NCBI GenBank assembly: GCA_016744975.1
Contig: JADGDI010000003.1
Location: 7,453 to 56,897 of the forward strand
Direction of reading: 5' to 3'
DNA from: Hyphomicrobiales bacterium
GTDB lineage: Bacteria > Pseudomonadota > Alphaproteobacteria > Rhizobiales > OSC116
Length of the DNA: 49,445 nt
The first letter of the stretch is position 1. Each line of letters opens with the position of its first letter. The notes under the pieces are model-generated. The model saw only the letters and a list, made by a program, of their open reading frames with translations, was not told the DNA's origin and did not search any database. The translations under genes were made by a program, and so were the position numbers. Shown one piece after another: positions 1 to 10,903 of this stretch.

Positions 1-2
1 GT

Positions 3-1730
3 TTTAATGTTGGCAATAACAGTAAAGATAAGCAAAAACCCACCCCAGCAGAAATAGAATTAAACCAACATAAATTGTTTAAACTGCGGTTGATCATGTT
101 AAGTGGTTTTTGTGTTTTAATGTTTTTTGCCTTGTTTTTAAGGCTTATTCTATTGGGCATAAGCCCCGAAATTGTAGAAAATAAGGCACATAAAAATAGT
201 GCGGTTATAGAGAAGCCTCGGCCAGATATTGTTGACCGCGATGGGGTTATTATTGCAACGGATATAAAAGTTGCTTCCTTATTTGCCAACCCGCAAAAAA
301 TTGCCGATGTAGAAGATACTCTTGATCAATTGGGCGCGGTTTTTAGTGATTTAAATTGGGATCAAATGCGCAAACGTTTAAACAGTAATGCACGTTTTGC
401 ATGGATAAAACGCGAGATTACCCCCGCGCAGAAACAACAAGTTCATGAGCTGGGTTTGCCAGGTTTGTTTTTTACCGAAGAAAATAAACGGGTTTATCCA
501 GCAGGGAATTTGGCCTCACATGTTTTAGGCCATGTGAATATTGACCATGTTGGTAAGGCGGGGTTGGAAAATTTTATAAATCACTTTAAAACCCCATTAA
601 AGCCAAATTATCGCCAAGATTCTGCTGGTAAAATACACCAACCGCTGGTTTCAAGTCTTGATTTAAAAGTGCAATATGTAGTGCATGATGAATTGTCCCA
701 AGCGATTGAAAAGTTTAAGGCCGTAGCGGGCATGGGCTTGGTTCTTAATATCGACACAGGTGAAGTTATCAGCATGGTTAGTCTGCCAGATTATGACCCG
801 AATATTCCAAAGCAAGCACTTGAGAAAAAACGTCTGAACCGAACGACCGGCGGAACATTTGAACTTGGTAGCGTGTTTAAATTGCTAACGATGGGCATGG
901 GGATAGATTATGGTGTCACAACGCTTGAAGGAGGGTATGATGCTACCCATAAACTCAAAGCGGGCAATAAGTATATTGGCGACTATCACGGCAAAAAACG
1001 GTTTTTAAGCGTTCCAGAAATTTTTATATATTCTTCCAATATTGCAACTGCCAAAATGGCACTGGATGTTGGGACAGAACGGCAACAAGAATTTTTAAAG
1101 AAAATCAATTTGCTTGATAAGCTTGAGACAGAACTTTCAGGTAGCGCGCGGCCACAATTTCCTACTAAAAAAAGATGGAAACGGGTTAGTACCATCACCA
1201 TCTCTTACGGCCATGGCATAGCAGTTACACCATTGCAAGGTTTGGTGGCTAGTGCCGCCATGATGAATGGCGGGTTTTTTGTACCGCCAACATTTTTAAA
1301 GCGAACGCTTGAAGAGGCTGAATTTTATCGTCAACGGGTTATTAAACCTGAAACCAGCAGAGATTTAGTTTATCTAATGCGCTTAAATGCGCTTGAAGGC
1401 AGTGGTAAGCAAGCCAAGGTAGATGGTTATTTGGTTGGCGGTAAAACTGGTACGGCTGATAAGCCGATAAATGGAAAATATAGCAAAGATAAATTAATTG
1501 CCTCCTTCTTAAGTGTGTTTCCAACCGATAAGCCTAAATATATGATGCTAATTTCATTGGATGAACCAAAAGGCTTGCCAGAAACGCATCATTATAAAAC
1601 TGCTGGCTGGAATGCAGCACCAACAACTGGTAAGGTTATAAAACGCATTGCCCCGCTTTTAGGCCTTGCACCGCGCTTTGATAACCAAAAAATTGATGGT
1701 ATGAATTTGCTTGAAAAAACACATAATTGA
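3..1730 (+). CDS. ftsI: Peptidoglycan D,D-transpeptidase FtsI (PBP3), 5' partial
   Basis: Septal class B penicillin-binding protein that cross-links peptidoglycan in the periplasm during division. The reading frame is open to the left edge without a start, so the N-terminus lies outside the window; a TTG at 75 is in frame but has no ribosome binding site and sits inside what looks like the cytoplasmic tail. A single membrane anchor follows (about 87-160), then the PBP dimer domain and the transpeptidase domain. The three active-site motifs are intact: SVFK at about 870-881, SSN at 1032-1040 and KTG at 1443-1451. It is the first gene of the visible dcw cluster and is followed 21 bases later by murE, the normal order. 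Family assignment is firm; only the start is unknown. Confidence 0.95.
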   Translation, partial: FNVGNNSKDKQKPTPAEIELNQHKLFKLRLIMLSGFCVLMFFALFLRLILLGISPEIVENKAHKNSAVIEKPRPDIVDRDGVIIATDIKVASLFANPQKIADVEDTLDQLGAVFSDLNWDQMRKRLNSNARFAWIKREITPAQKQQVHELGLPGLFFTEENKRVYPAGNLASHVLGHVNIDHVGKAGLENFINHFKTPLKPNYRQDSAGKIHQPLVSSLDLKVQYVVHDELSQAIEKFKAVAGMGLVLNIDTGEVISMVSLPDYDPNIPKQALEKKRLNRTTGGTFELGSVFKLLTMGMGIDYGVTTLEGGYDATHKLKAGNKYIGDYHGKKRFLSVPEIFIYSSNIATAKMALDVGTERQQEFLKKINLLDKLETELSGSARPQFPTKKRWKRVSTITISYGHGIAVTPLQGLVASAAMMNGGFFVPPTFLKRTLEEAEFYRQRVIKPETSRDLVYLMRLNALEGSGKQAKVDGYLVGGKTGTADKPINGKYSKDKLIASFLSVFPTDKPKYMMLISLDEPKGLPETHHYKTAGWNAAPTTGKVIKRIAPLLGLAPRFDNQKIDGMNLLEKTHN

Positions 1731-1751
1731 ATAGAATAAATTGGTATAAAT

Positions 1752-3236
1752 ATGCATTTGAATGATTTGATAAAAGACATTGAGAAAATAGAAATTTGCG
1801 GCTCTAGCGATGTTGATATTTTAGGATTGGAAGCGGATAGTCGAAATGTAAAACAAGGCTTTTTGTTTGCAGCACTTAAGGGTGTGGCATTGGATGGTAC
1901 AGAATATATTGACCAAGCGATAAAATCTGGTGCAATTGCAATTTTAGTGAATGCTGATTATCAAGGTGAAATGCGTGATGATGTTTTATGGGTTAAAGCG
2001 ATAGAGCCGCGTAAGGCCTTGGCGCTTTTGGCCGCTAATTTTTACCCTAACCAACCACCCTATATTTTAGCAATCACTGGCACTAATGGTAAATCATCAA
2101 TTGCCGACTTTTTACGGCAAATATTTGCTGAAGCAGGTAAGAAGTCCGCAAGTGTTGGAACTTTAGGCGTTCAAATAGCTCAAAAAGGTCAAAAAGATGG
2201 CTTTATTAAACTTGAACATACATCGCCAGACCCAATAAACTTGCATAAGATTTTAAACCAATTGGCGCTGGATGGTGTCGAATATTTATCAATAGAAGCA
2301 AGCAGTCATGGGCTTGTGCAAAACCGTATGGATGGAGTAAAAATTTGCGCCGCTGGTTTTACCAATTTAACTTTGGATCATTTGGACTATCATTCAAATA
2401 TGGAAGAATATTTTGAAGCCAAAATGCGATTATTTACCGAATTGTTACCCAAAACCTCACAAGCTGTCGTATTTGCAGATGGTGCTTATTCAACGAGAGT
2501 GGCCAATATTGCAGGCTTTGCTGGGAGTAATGCCAAAAAAGTAGGCTTTAAGGGCAATTATATAAAGCTAAATAAAGTGGAACATCGTGCAAATGGTCAA
2601 TTGATGAATTTCACGCTTGATGATAAAGACCATGAAGTGCTTTTACCCTTAATTGGTGGCTTTCAGGTTGAAAATGCACTGGTTGCAGCAGGGCTTGCTC
2701 TGTCTATGGATGGTGTTGAAACTGATTATGTGATTGAAGCATTAACAAAGTTGCAAGGTGCAAAAGGCCGTTTGGAATTGGTTGGTAAAAGTCAAAAAAA
2801 TGGGCGTATATTTGTTGACTTTGCCCATACACCGGACAGTTTGGAAAATGCATTATTAGCGCTTCAACCATATTTAGAAAATTCCGCTAAGTTAATTATA
2901 GTGTTTGGTTGTGGTGGTGATCGAGATAAGAGCAAACGGCCTCTAATGGGAAAAGCTGCTGAAAAATATGCAGATATTGTAATTTTGACAGATGATAACC
3001 CGCGTTATGAAGATGCTGCAAGCATTCGGACAATGGCTAAAGCTGGCTGCCCTAATGCGATAGAAATTGGTGATCGGACTGAGGCCATAAAACATGCAAT
3101 TTCATTGTTGGATGAAGGTGATATATTAATGGTAGCTGGTAAAGGCCATGAGGCTGGGCAATCTATTAAGGGTAAGGTTATTGGTGGTTCTGACCAAGAG
3201 ACAGTTTTGGCGATGTTAGAGGTGGATAATGACTGA
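1752..3236 (+). CDS. murE: UDP-MurNAc-L-Ala-D-Glu:meso-diaminopimelate ligase MurE
   Basis: Cytoplasmic Mur ligase that adds the third amino acid to the peptidoglycan stem peptide, using ATP. At 494 residues it has the usual length. The ATP loop GTNGKSS lies at residues 110-116, and DDNPR at 414-418 contains the DNPR signature that marks meso-diaminopimelate specificity rather than lysine. This predicts DAP-type peptidoglycan, as expected for a Gram-negative. The gene overlaps murF by 8 bases, which suggests translational coupling. Confidence 0.97.
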   Translation: MHLNDLIKDIEKIEICGSSDVDILGLEADSRNVKQGFLFAALKGVALDGTEYIDQAIKSGAIAILVNADYQGEMRDDVLWVKAIEPRKALALLAANFYPNQPPYILAITGTNGKSSIADFLRQIFAEAGKKSASVGTLGVQIAQKGQKDGFIKLEHTSPDPINLHKILNQLALDGVEYLSIEASSHGLVQNRMDGVKICAAGFTNLTLDHLDYHSNMEEYFEAKMRLFTELLPKTSQAVVFADGAYSTRVANIAGFAGSNAKKVGFKGNYIKLNKVEHRANGQLMNFTLDDKDHEVLLPLIGGFQVENALVAAGLALSMDGVETDYVIEALTKLQGAKGRLELVGKSQKNGRIFVDFAHTPDSLENALLALQPYLENSAKLIIVFGCGGDRDKSKRPLMGKAAEKYADIVILTDDNPRYEDAASIRTMAKAGCPNAIEIGDRTEAIKHAISLLDEGDILMVAGKGHEAGQSIKGKVIGGSDQETVLAMLEVDND

Positions 3237-4647
3237 GCAAGTTTTATGGCTCGGTGCTGATTTATTAGCAGGGCTTGAAGGGGAATTGATTTCAGGCAAT
3301 CTACAAAACATTTCTGGTATTTCTATCGATAGTCGTGATATTACCCAAGGTGATGCATTTTTTGCTATTAAAGGCGATAAGTTTGATGGTCATGCCTATA
3401 CCCAAATGGCAGCAGATCAAGGTTCAAAAGCGGTGATAATTTCTGATCAAAAATCAATTCCCAAAGCCGAAAATGTTGCGGTTATATTGGTAAATGATGT
3501 ATTGGTATCACTTGGTAAGCTTGCAATTGCTGCGCGAGCTCGAAGCAAGGCTAAAATAATTGCAATTACTGGCAGTGTCGGTAAAACTTCTAGTAAGGAA
3601 TTTCTACTTTCTTGTTTGCAGAAAGTTGGTAAATGCCATGCATCTGTTAAGAGTTTTAATAATCATTGGGGGGTGCCGGTCAGTTTAGCGCGCATGCCTG
3701 CAGATTGTGACTATGCAATATTTGAAATTGGGATGAATCATTTAAATGAAATTACCCCTTTGGTTAAAATGGTACGCCCAAACATTGCCATCATCACAAC
3801 GGTTGCCCCAGCCCATCTAGGGTTTTTTAAAGATCTTGAAGAAATTGCACTGGCAAAATCTGAAATTTTTGAAGGCATATCGCAGCATGGATATGCTATT
3901 CTCAACCATGATAACCAGTTTTTTGATTATCTAAAAAACAAGGCTCAAGCAAAGGATGTTGAGAATATTCAATCTTTTGGTGTGCATAAAGACAGTGACT
4001 TGCGGCTGATTAACGTAGATTTGAAACCCGACCATTCTATGGTTGAAATTGAATTAAACGGTCAGAAACACCATTATAAGATTGGTTCACCAGGCCGTCA
4101 TCAGGTGCAAAATTCGCTTGGTTTACTGCTAATTGTCGCAAATTTAGCGATTGATATTAATGATATTCTACCTGTATTAGCCAATATAAGCTTAAGTGAT
4201 GGGCGCGGCTCAATCACCAGTCAGGCTATAGCAAGCGGTGTGATTACCTTGATAGATGAAAGTTATAATGCTAACCCTGCATCTATGGTGGCAGCATTCA
4301 GTGTGCTTGATGCACAATACCCCAAAAAATTAGGGATAAAAATTGCCATTCTAGGTGATATGCTAGAATTGGGCACGGGATCGCCACAAATTCATGCCAA
4401 TCTAGCAACAGAAATCATGGTCTCCAAGATTGATAAAGTGATGGCTTGTGGAACTGATATGAAATATTGCTATGATTTACTGCCCGTTGATAAACAAATG
4501 TTATTTGCGAAAAACTCTTTTTTATTGGCAGAAAGTATATTAGACCATATTCATCCTGATGATGTGGTGATGGTTAAGGGTAGTTTGGGCAGTAAAATGT
4601 CAAAAATTGTAAATAAGATAAAACTGAATTTTGAGGGCAGTCAATGA
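3229..4647 (+). CDS. murF: UDP-MurNAc-tripeptide:D-Ala-D-Ala ligase MurF
   Basis: Cytoplasmic Mur ligase that attaches D-Ala-D-Ala to UDP-MurNAc-tripeptide, completing the pentapeptide precursor. The 472-residue protein shows the three-domain Mur ligase layout, with the ATP loop GSVGKTS at residues 115-121 followed by the central-domain FEIGMNH motif. It starts inside the 3' end of murE and shares an ATGA overlap with mraY, so the three are very probably one transcript with coupled translation. Its product needs the D-Ala-D-Ala made by Ddl, encoded further down the same cluster. Confidence 0.97.
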   Translation: MTEQVLWLGADLLAGLEGELISGNLQNISGISIDSRDITQGDAFFAIKGDKFDGHAYTQMAADQGSKAVIISDQKSIPKAENVAVILVNDVLVSLGKLAIAARARSKAKIIAITGSVGKTSSKEFLLSCLQKVGKCHASVKSFNNHWGVPVSLARMPADCDYAIFEIGMNHLNEITPLVKMVRPNIAIITTVAPAHLGFFKDLEEIALAKSEIFEGISQHGYAILNHDNQFFDYLKNKAQAKDVENIQSFGVHKDSDLRLINVDLKPDHSMVEIELNGQKHHYKIGSPGRHQVQNSLGLLLIVANLAIDINDILPVLANISLSDGRGSITSQAIASGVITLIDESYNANPASMVAAFSVLDAQYPKKLGIKIAILGDMLELGTGSPQIHANLATEIMVSKIDKVMACGTDMKYCYDLLPVDKQMLFAKNSFLLAESILDHIHPDDVVMVKGSLGSKMSKIVNKIKLNFEGSQ

Positions 4648-5735
4648 TACATTACCTACTAAATGAATTTAGCGAATATTTTTCATTTTTGAATGCATTT
4701 AGTTACATAACTTCACGGGCAGGCGCTGCTTTGCTGACCTCTATGTTATTGGTGTTTATTTTTGGGCCAGGTCTTATTAAACGGCTTAAAACAATTCAAG
4801 GTGAAGGTCAGCCCATTCGTGAAGATGGGCCACAAAGCCATATCATTAATAAACAAGGCACTCCGACAATGGGTGGTTTAATGATATTGATGGGCATCGT
4901 GATTAGTACATTATTATGGGTAGATTTAAGCAATCAATATATTTGGTATGTGTTATTGGTTACACTGGGTTTTGGTGCAATTGGTTTTTATGACGACTAT
5001 TTAAAGCTAAAACGCCGTAGCGCAAATACAAAATTCACTGGTAAAATGCGATTGTTGCTTGAGTCAATTATATCTTTAGTTGCGGTTGCAGGCATTGTCT
5101 CATTACAAAAAGATGGCTTTGATACTTCATTGGCTTTTCCGTTTTTTAAAGATTTACTGATAAACCTTGGTATGTTTTTCCCATTTGTAGCAGCATTTAC
5201 CATTGTGGGTTTTGGTAATGCGGTTAATTTAACCGATGGCCTTGATGGCTTGGCAATCGTACCTGTTATGATTGCGGCAGCAACATTTGCATTATTGGCT
5301 TATGTGGTTGGTAATTCTGTATTTTCTAGTTATCTGCAGGTTCATCCCGTGCAAGGCACAGGTGAGCTAACCATTTTATTAGCATCCTTAATTGGCGCTG
5401 GCATTGGTTTTTTGTGGTTTAATGCGCCACCAGCAATGATTTTTATGGGCGATACAGGCTCTCTGGCATTGGGCGGTACTTTGGGTGTGGTCGCAGTGGC
5501 TATTAAACATGAAATTGTTTTGGGTATTGTTGGTGGTTTGTTTGTGCTTGAAACGGTCTCAGTTATTGTACAAGTGATTTCCTTTAAGCTCACTGGAAAG
5601 AGAGTTTTTCGTATGGCACCACTACACCATCATTATGAACAAAAGGGTTGGGCAGAACCAACAATTGTTATCCGGTTCTGGATTATCGCATTCGTTTTGG
5701 CGCTAATTGGCCTTGCAACCTTAAAATTGCGCTAG
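4644..5735 (+). CDS. mraY: Phospho-MurNAc-pentapeptide transferase MraY
   Basis: Integral membrane enzyme that moves phospho-MurNAc-pentapeptide from UDP onto undecaprenyl phosphate, giving lipid I. The 363-residue protein is very hydrophobic with about ten membrane segments. The aspartate motif DDYLK near residue 117, the [10 protein letters not shown] segment near residue 195 and the histidine-rich HHHYEQKGW near the C-terminus are the conserved catalytic and Mg-binding signatures of the family. It overlaps murF by four bases (ATGA). Length and motifs are complete. Confidence 0.97.
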   Translation: MIHYLLNEFSEYFSFLNAFSYITSRAGAALLTSMLLVFIFGPGLIKRLKTIQGEGQPIREDGPQSHIINKQGTPTMGGLMILMGIVISTLLWVDLSNQYIWYVLLVTLGFGAIGFYDDYLKLKRRSANTKFTGKMRLLLESIISLVAVAGIVSLQKDGFDTSLAFPFFKDLLINLGMFFPFVAAFTIVGFGNAVNLTDGLDGLAIVPVMIAAATFALLAYVVGNSVFSSYLQVHPVQGTGELTILLASLIGAGIGFLWFNAPPAMIFMGDTGSLALGGTLGVVAVAIKHEIVLGIVGGLFVLETVSVIVQVISFKLTGKRVFRMAPLHHHYEQKGWAEPTIVIRFWIIAFVLALIGLATLKLR

Positions 5736-5750
5736 ACATATAGGCGAAAT

Positions 5751-7181
5751 ATGATTGACTTAAGTTTCTTGTCAGGCAAGCAATTTGCTATATTCGGCCT
5801 TGGTAAAAGTGGCCTTTCCACGGCGCGGGCGTTACAAGCAGGTGGTGCTACCGTTAAGCTTTGGGATGATAATGAACACGGGCGAACTCATGCATTGAAT
5901 GCTGGGTTTGATTTGCAAAATCTTTATGAAACTAATCTTTCACAATTTGACGGCTTAATTTTAAGCCCAGGTGTTCCGCTAACTCACCCAGTACCGCATG
6001 ATCTAGTCAAAGCAGCAAATGCCGCTAATATTTCAGTCATCGGTGATGTGGAATTATTTTTACAAGCGATCAAGCAGGTAAAAGGTGCAAAATTTATTGC
6101 TGTAACAGGCACAAATGGAAAATCCACCACAGTGAGCTTAATCCACCATATATTATATGATGCGGGCCTTAATGTTCATTTAGGCGGTAATATCGGCTCA
6201 ACTGCGGTGCTGGATATGGCAGAAGTTATGGCTGACCATGTTTATGTGGTTGAGCTGTCTAGCTATCAAATTGATTTAATGCCTTCATTGCAAAAGGTGG
6301 GGTTTGCACCAGATGTTTCAGTTCTAATTAATGTTTCGGCAGATCATATTGACCGCCATGGCACCATAGAAAATTACGCAAATGTTAAATCTCAAATCTT
6401 CAAAAACCAACATTCAGGTGATTTGGCAATCATTGGCGTTGATGATGAATTTGGTATTAAATTTGCTCAAGATTATGTTTGCAGACCTGAACATGGCCAA
6501 TTGATAAGAGTGGCTGCAACAAATAAGCAAGCCGATATTTTTTGTGTGAATGGTAGCGCCGTTAAAAACACCAATAATGAAAATGAAAATGAACTATTTA
6601 ATTTAGACTCGGCAATTCGTTTGCAAGGTGTTCATAATTTGCAAAATGCTGCTATCGCATATGAAATTGCAAAATATTTTAATATAGATGATCAAAAAAT
6701 CAAAGCCGCAATGCATAGTTTTTCAGGGTTAGAGCATAGAATGGAAACCGTTGGCCGCATATTGACAGCTGATGGAGAAATATTATTTATCAATGATAGT
6801 AAGGCTACCAATGCCGAAGCCGTTAAACCTGCGCTGGGCGCTTATCAGCAAGTTTACTGGTTGGTAGGTGGTTTGGCTAAAGAAGGCGGTTTACAGTCAC
6901 TTAAAGGGGAGCTTGATAATGTTAAAAAAGCCTATCTTTTTGGCAGCTCAGCTCAAGAATATGCCAATAATTTAGTTGGTGTGGTAAATTTTGAAGTTTT
7001 TTTGAAAATGGAGGATGCCATTAATAAAGCCCTAACCGAAATAGTGCATTCTAACCTTAAAGGGCAAAAAGTTGTTTTATTATCCCCTGCTGCCGCGTCA
7101 TTTGATCAATTCAAAAATTTTGAAGCACGCGGCAATCGGTTTAAAAAAATAGTTAAGAAACGCGGCGCAAAGTTGATCTAA
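5751..7181 (+). CDS. murD: UDP-MurNAc-L-Ala:D-glutamate ligase MurD
   Basis: Cytoplasmic Mur ligase that adds D-glutamate to UDP-MurNAc-L-Ala. The 476-residue protein starts with a Rossmann-like UDP-binding domain (IFGLGKSGLST) and carries the ATP loop GTNGKST at residues 120-126 and the SSYQID motif of MurD. The start follows AGGCGA with good spacing. It lies 15 bases after mraY and 17 bases before ftsW, in the standard dcw order. Confidence 0.97.
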   Translation: MIDLSFLSGKQFAIFGLGKSGLSTARALQAGGATVKLWDDNEHGRTHALNAGFDLQNLYETNLSQFDGLILSPGVPLTHPVPHDLVKAANAANISVIGDVELFLQAIKQVKGAKFIAVTGTNGKSTTVSLIHHILYDAGLNVHLGGNIGSTAVLDMAEVMADHVYVVELSSYQIDLMPSLQKVGFAPDVSVLINVSADHIDRHGTIENYANVKSQIFKNQHSGDLAIIGVDDEFGIKFAQDYVCRPEHGQLIRVAATNKQADIFCVNGSAVKNTNNENENELFNLDSAIRLQGVHNLQNAAIAYEIAKYFNIDDQKIKAAMHSFSGLEHRMETVGRILTADGEILFINDSKATNAEAVKPALGAYQQVYWLVGGLAKEGGLQSLKGELDNVKKAYLFGSSAQEYANNLVGVVNFEVFLKMEDAINKALTEIVHSNLKGQKVVLLSPAAASFDQFKNFEARGNRFKKIVKKRGAKLI

Positions 7182-7198
7182 CGGGTTTGGATGGTTGA

Positions 7199-8359
7199 AT
7201 GTTATTAAGCAGAACAGATCGTAGCTATTTTAGTGAATGGTGGTGGACGGTTGATAAATTAGCATTATTGACTTGCATTATCTTGATGGTTGTTGGCTTG
7301 GTTTTAGCGCTAGCAGCTAGCCCTTCCGTGGCTGTGCGTATTGGGCTAGATGAAATGTATTTTGTTAAAAAGCAATTAAAATTCATCCCGATTGCATTAT
7401 TTTTGATTTTATCGATAAGCTTTATTAGCTCTGAACGTGCGTTACGAACCATTGCTTTGTTGCTGTTTGTTGGCGGTATTATTCTTATCATTGTTGCCTT
7501 GCTTTCAGGCGTGCAAATTAAAGGCTCAAGCCGTTGGGTTTCGCTCGGTTTTATGTCATTGCAACCTTCAGAAGTGGTTAAGCCTGGTTTTGTAATTTTG
7601 ATTGCATGGCTTTATTCGCAAGGTATGAAATACCCAAACATAAAAGGCAGTTTAATGGCATTTGGCCTTTATGCAGTCTTTATAACATTGCTGATTCTTC
7701 AGCCAGATATGGGGCAAACGGTTTTGGTGACAACCATATGGGCTAGCATGTTTATGTTATCGGGTGCTCCAATTTGGATATTTGCAGTTATTTTGGGTAT
7801 CATTGCAGGAGGAGGTGCGATTGCTTATTTCACCATGAGCCATGTTGCCTCGCGTATTGACCGCTTTTTAGACCCAGCTTCTGGTGATACTTATCAGGTA
7901 GATATGGCAATGCAATCTTTTATGCAAGGCGGCTGGTTTGGCAAAGGGCCTGGTGAGTCGAGTGTTAAGAACCTGTTGCCCGATGCCCATACCGATTTTG
8001 TTTTCGCAGTGGTTGGTGAGGAGTTCGGTATTGTTGGCGCGATGTTGATTATCGCGGTTTATGGATTGATGATATATAGTTTTTTACGTCATGCATTTGT
8101 GATTAAAAACATGTTTAAAAAACTCAGCATTACAGGCCTTACAGTGATGTTTGCCATGCAAGCCTTTATTAATATGGGGGTGAATTTAAATATTTTACCG
8201 GCAAAAGGCATGACATTGCCGTTTATATCATCTGGCGGCTCGTCTTTACTGTCTATGTCAATAAGTGTTGGGCTGTTATTGGCATTAACTAGAAGGCGAC
8301 CGCAAATCGATCAATTTCAAAACCGCCACTCTTTTAATGCATCTGCATCAGTGGTTTAA
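7199..8359 (+). CDS. ftsW: Septal peptidoglycan glycosyltransferase FtsW
   Basis: SEDS-family membrane protein that polymerises lipid II into glycan strands at the septum, working with FtsI. The 386-residue protein has about ten membrane segments. The conserved SEDS stretches SSRWVSLGFMSLQPSE and PFISSGGSSLL are visible. Its place between murD and murG supports FtsW rather than the elongation paralogue RodA. The stop codon is three bases from the murG start. Confidence 0.95.
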   Translation: MLLSRTDRSYFSEWWWTVDKLALLTCIILMVVGLVLALAASPSVAVRIGLDEMYFVKKQLKFIPIALFLILSISFISSERALRTIALLLFVGGIILIIVALLSGVQIKGSSRWVSLGFMSLQPSEVVKPGFVILIAWLYSQGMKYPNIKGSLMAFGLYAVFITLLILQPDMGQTVLVTTIWASMFMLSGAPIWIFAVILGIIAGGGAIAYFTMSHVASRIDRFLDPASGDTYQVDMAMQSFMQGGWFGKGPGESSVKNLLPDAHTDFVFAVVGEEFGIVGAMLIIAVYGLMIYSFLRHAFVIKNMFKKLSITGLTVMFAMQAFINMGVNLNILPAKGMTLPFISSGGSSLLSMSISVGLLLALTRRRPQIDQFQNRHSFNASASVV

Positions 8360-8362
8360 ATA

Positions 8363-9472
8363 ATGGATAACAAGTTACAAGCTAAAAAGCTAAATATTTT
8401 ATTGGCAGCAGGTGGCACTGGTGGCCACATAAGTCCTGCCGAAGCTTTGGCGGAAATATTGAATAAAAGAGGTCATCGGGTTTTTCTGGCAACGGATATA
8501 AGAGGTATGCGGTTTGCACAAAATTTTCCTGCCCATGATATCAAAATTATAGAAGGCGCAACGGTTTTTTCTAAATCCCCTATTTCACTGATTAAATCCA
8601 TTTACAAAATTTGTAAGGGCGTTGTTCAGTCGTTATTTTATGTGAGCCGTAACAAGGTTGATATCGTGGTTGGTTTTGGGGGCTATCCAAGCTTTACACC
8701 AATGCTTGCAGGCAAAATTTTGCTTAGGCCAAGTATTTTGCATGAGCAAAATGCGGTTTTGGGTCGTGCCAATAGAGTTTTGACAAAATTTTCAAAACAA
8801 GTGGCTTTGAGTTTTCCTGAAACAAAATTTACGAGCGATATTAAATCTAAAACCAGTTTTGTAGGCAATCCATTGCGTAAAATTGTAATTGAATATGGGC
8901 AGTCTGAATATCAAACTTATGATAAAATTTCCAAATTTAAATTGGTGGTTTTTGGTGGCTCACAAGGTGCAAAAATATTTAGCGATATATTGCCTAATGC
9001 CTTGGGCATGTTGCCCAAAGAATTGTCTAAAAATATCAAACTAACCCAACAAGTTGCCAATAGCCAAATTGAAGCGTTAAAAATAAAATATCAACATTTA
9101 GATATGGATGCCACGCTTGCGCCGTTTTTTGATGATATGCCTAAATTACTGGCCGAAAGCCAACTGGTTATTGGCCGAGCAGGAGCAAGCACGGTTACCG
9201 AATTATGTTATTTAGGCCGACCTGCATTGTTAGTGCCATTGCCAGGTGCGCTGGATGCAGATCAAGCCAATAATGCCAGAAATATTGTAAATGTTGCCGG
9301 CGGCTTTTTATGCGAACAAAAGAAGTTTACGGCTAAATATTTAGCTGAAAAATTAGAAATATGGATGAATGAGCCACAAATATTGGCTGATGCAGCAAAG
9401 AATGCAAAAAAGTTAAGTCAACCCAATGCTGCTGATTTATTGGCCGATATGGTTGAGAAATATGCGAAATAA
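8363..9472 (+). CDS. murG: Lipid II synthase MurG (UDP-GlcNAc transferase)
   Basis: Peripheral inner-membrane GT28 glycosyltransferase that adds GlcNAc to lipid I, giving lipid II. The 369-residue protein carries the N-terminal glycine-rich loop GGTGGH at residues 17-22, a GGYPSFTP segment, the HEQN motif and, in the C-terminal domain, GGSQGA and GRAGASTVTEL for UDP-GlcNAc binding. It begins three bases after ftsW with little sign of its own ribosome binding site, which suggests coupled translation. Confidence 0.97.
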   Translation: MDNKLQAKKLNILLAAGGTGGHISPAEALAEILNKRGHRVFLATDIRGMRFAQNFPAHDIKIIEGATVFSKSPISLIKSIYKICKGVVQSLFYVSRNKVDIVVGFGGYPSFTPMLAGKILLRPSILHEQNAVLGRANRVLTKFSKQVALSFPETKFTSDIKSKTSFVGNPLRKIVIEYGQSEYQTYDKISKFKLVVFGGSQGAKIFSDILPNALGMLPKELSKNIKLTQQVANSQIEALKIKYQHLDMDATLAPFFDDMPKLLAESQLVIGRAGASTVTELCYLGRPALLVPLPGALDADQANNARNIVNVAGGFLCEQKKFTAKYLAEKLEIWMNEPQILADAAKNAKKLSQPNAADLLADMVEKYAK

Positions 9473-9495
9473 TAAAGACGATATAAGGGGTAACT

Positions 9496-10902
9496 ATGCG
9501 ATCACCAGATGAAGTAGGCGCAATCCATTTTGTGGGTATTGGCGGTATTGGTATGAGTGGCATTGCCGAAGTGTTACATAATTTAGGCTATAGTGTGCAA
9601 GGTAGCGACCAAAGCCAAAATGCCAATGTTCAACGTTTGCAGGATATGGGTATATCAGTATTCATAGGCCATGATGCTAGCAATATTATTGACGCGGCTG
9701 TCTTGGTGGTGTCATCTGCCATAAAAGCCTCTAACCCAGAACTAGAAGCCGCTCGAGAGCAATATTTACCAATTGTTAGACGGGCTGAAATGTTGGCAGA
9801 ATTAATGCGGCTTAAAAGCTGTGTCACAGTTGCTGGCACCCATGGTAAAACCACCACAACCTCACTGATTGCAGGCATATTAGAGGCCGCAAGTTTTGAC
9901 GCGTCGGTAATCAATGGTGGCATTATTAATGATTATGGCACCAATGCTAAATTAGGCAGTGGTGAATGGATGGTAGTTGAGGCTGATGAAAGCGATGGCA
10001 GCTTTATGAAATTACCCGCAGAGGTGGCCGTCGTGACTAATATAGACCCCGAGCATTTAGACCATTATGGCGACTTTGATACTTTAAAAGATGCGTTTAA
10101 AGGCTTTGTTGAAAAAGTGCCATTTTATGGCTTTGCGGTGATGTGTATTGACCATAATGAGGTGCAATCACTGGTTGGGCGTATCCAAGATAAGCGCATT
10201 GTGACTTATGGTCAAAGCAGACAAGCAGATGTGCGATTTTTCAATTTAAGCTACAAACAAGGTGATAGTTTTTTTGATATTGAATTAAACGATCGTAAAA
10301 CAGGTGAGAGACAACTTATTGAGCAGATGCGTCTGCCCATGCCGGGTTTGCATAATGTTTCTAACGCCACAGCTGCAATTGCGGTCGCCGCGCATATGGG
10401 CATTGAGTATGAGAAAATAAAATCAGGCCTTGCTAATTTTAAAGGCGTTAAGCGGCGGTTTACCAAAACAGGCACTTGGAATGGCGCAGCGTTTTTTGAT
10501 GATTATGCCCATCATCCAGTAGAAATTAATGCGGTGTTAGCGGCCGCTCGAAAAGCCTCCGAACGCAATGTAATTGCTATTGTGCAGCCGCATCGTTACA
10601 CGCGCTTGCGAGATTTGTTTGATGAATTTTCAACCTGCTTTAATGACAGTGATAGTGTGATTGTTTGCCCAGTATTTAACGCGGGTGAGGCGCCTATTGA
10701 AGGCATTGACCATATTCACTTGGCTGAAGCAATGCGCAGGAACGGCCACCGTCACATAATGCATGTTGACCATGAGGATGAGTTGCCAAAATTGATTGCT
10801 GAACATGCTAAGGCTGATGACTTTGTGGTATTTATGGGCGCAGGTAACATTAGCGCCTGGGCAAATGATATGCCCAATATATTAAATGAACAGGGTTATT
10901 AA
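9496..10902 (+). CDS. murC: UDP-MurNAc:L-alanine ligase MurC
   Basis: First Mur ligase of the pathway; it adds L-alanine to UDP-MurNAc in the cytoplasm. The 468-residue protein has the N-terminal [12 protein letters not shown] nucleotide-binding loop, the ATP loop GTHGKTT at residues 114-120 and the DDYAHHP motif typical of MurC. An AAGGGG ribosome binding site lies upstream of the start. The 3' end touches the beginning of murB. Confidence 0.97.
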   Translation: MRSPDEVGAIHFVGIGGIGMSGIAEVLHNLGYSVQGSDQSQNANVQRLQDMGISVFIGHDASNIIDAAVLVVSSAIKASNPELEAAREQYLPIVRRAEMLAELMRLKSCVTVAGTHGKTTTTSLIAGILEAASFDASVINGGIINDYGTNAKLGSGEWMVVEADESDGSFMKLPAEVAVVTNIDPEHLDHYGDFDTLKDAFKGFVEKVPFYGFAVMCIDHNEVQSLVGRIQDKRIVTYGQSRQADVRFFNLSYKQGDSFFDIELNDRKTGERQLIEQMRLPMPGLHNVSNATAAIAVAAHMGIEYEKIKSGLANFKGVKRRFTKTGTWNGAAFFDDYAHHPVEINAVLAAARKASERNVIAIVQPHRYTRLRDLFDEFSTCFNDSDSVIVCPVFNAGEAPIEGIDHIHLAEAMRRNGHRHIMHVDHEDELPKLIAEHAKADDFVVFMGAGNISAWANDMPNILNEQGY

Positions 10903-10903
10903 A

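Noticed and set aside
75-77. TTG at 75 as the true start of ftsI
   Set aside because: No ribosome binding site; the frame is open to the window edge, and FtsI proteins have a cytoplasmic tail before the membrane helix.
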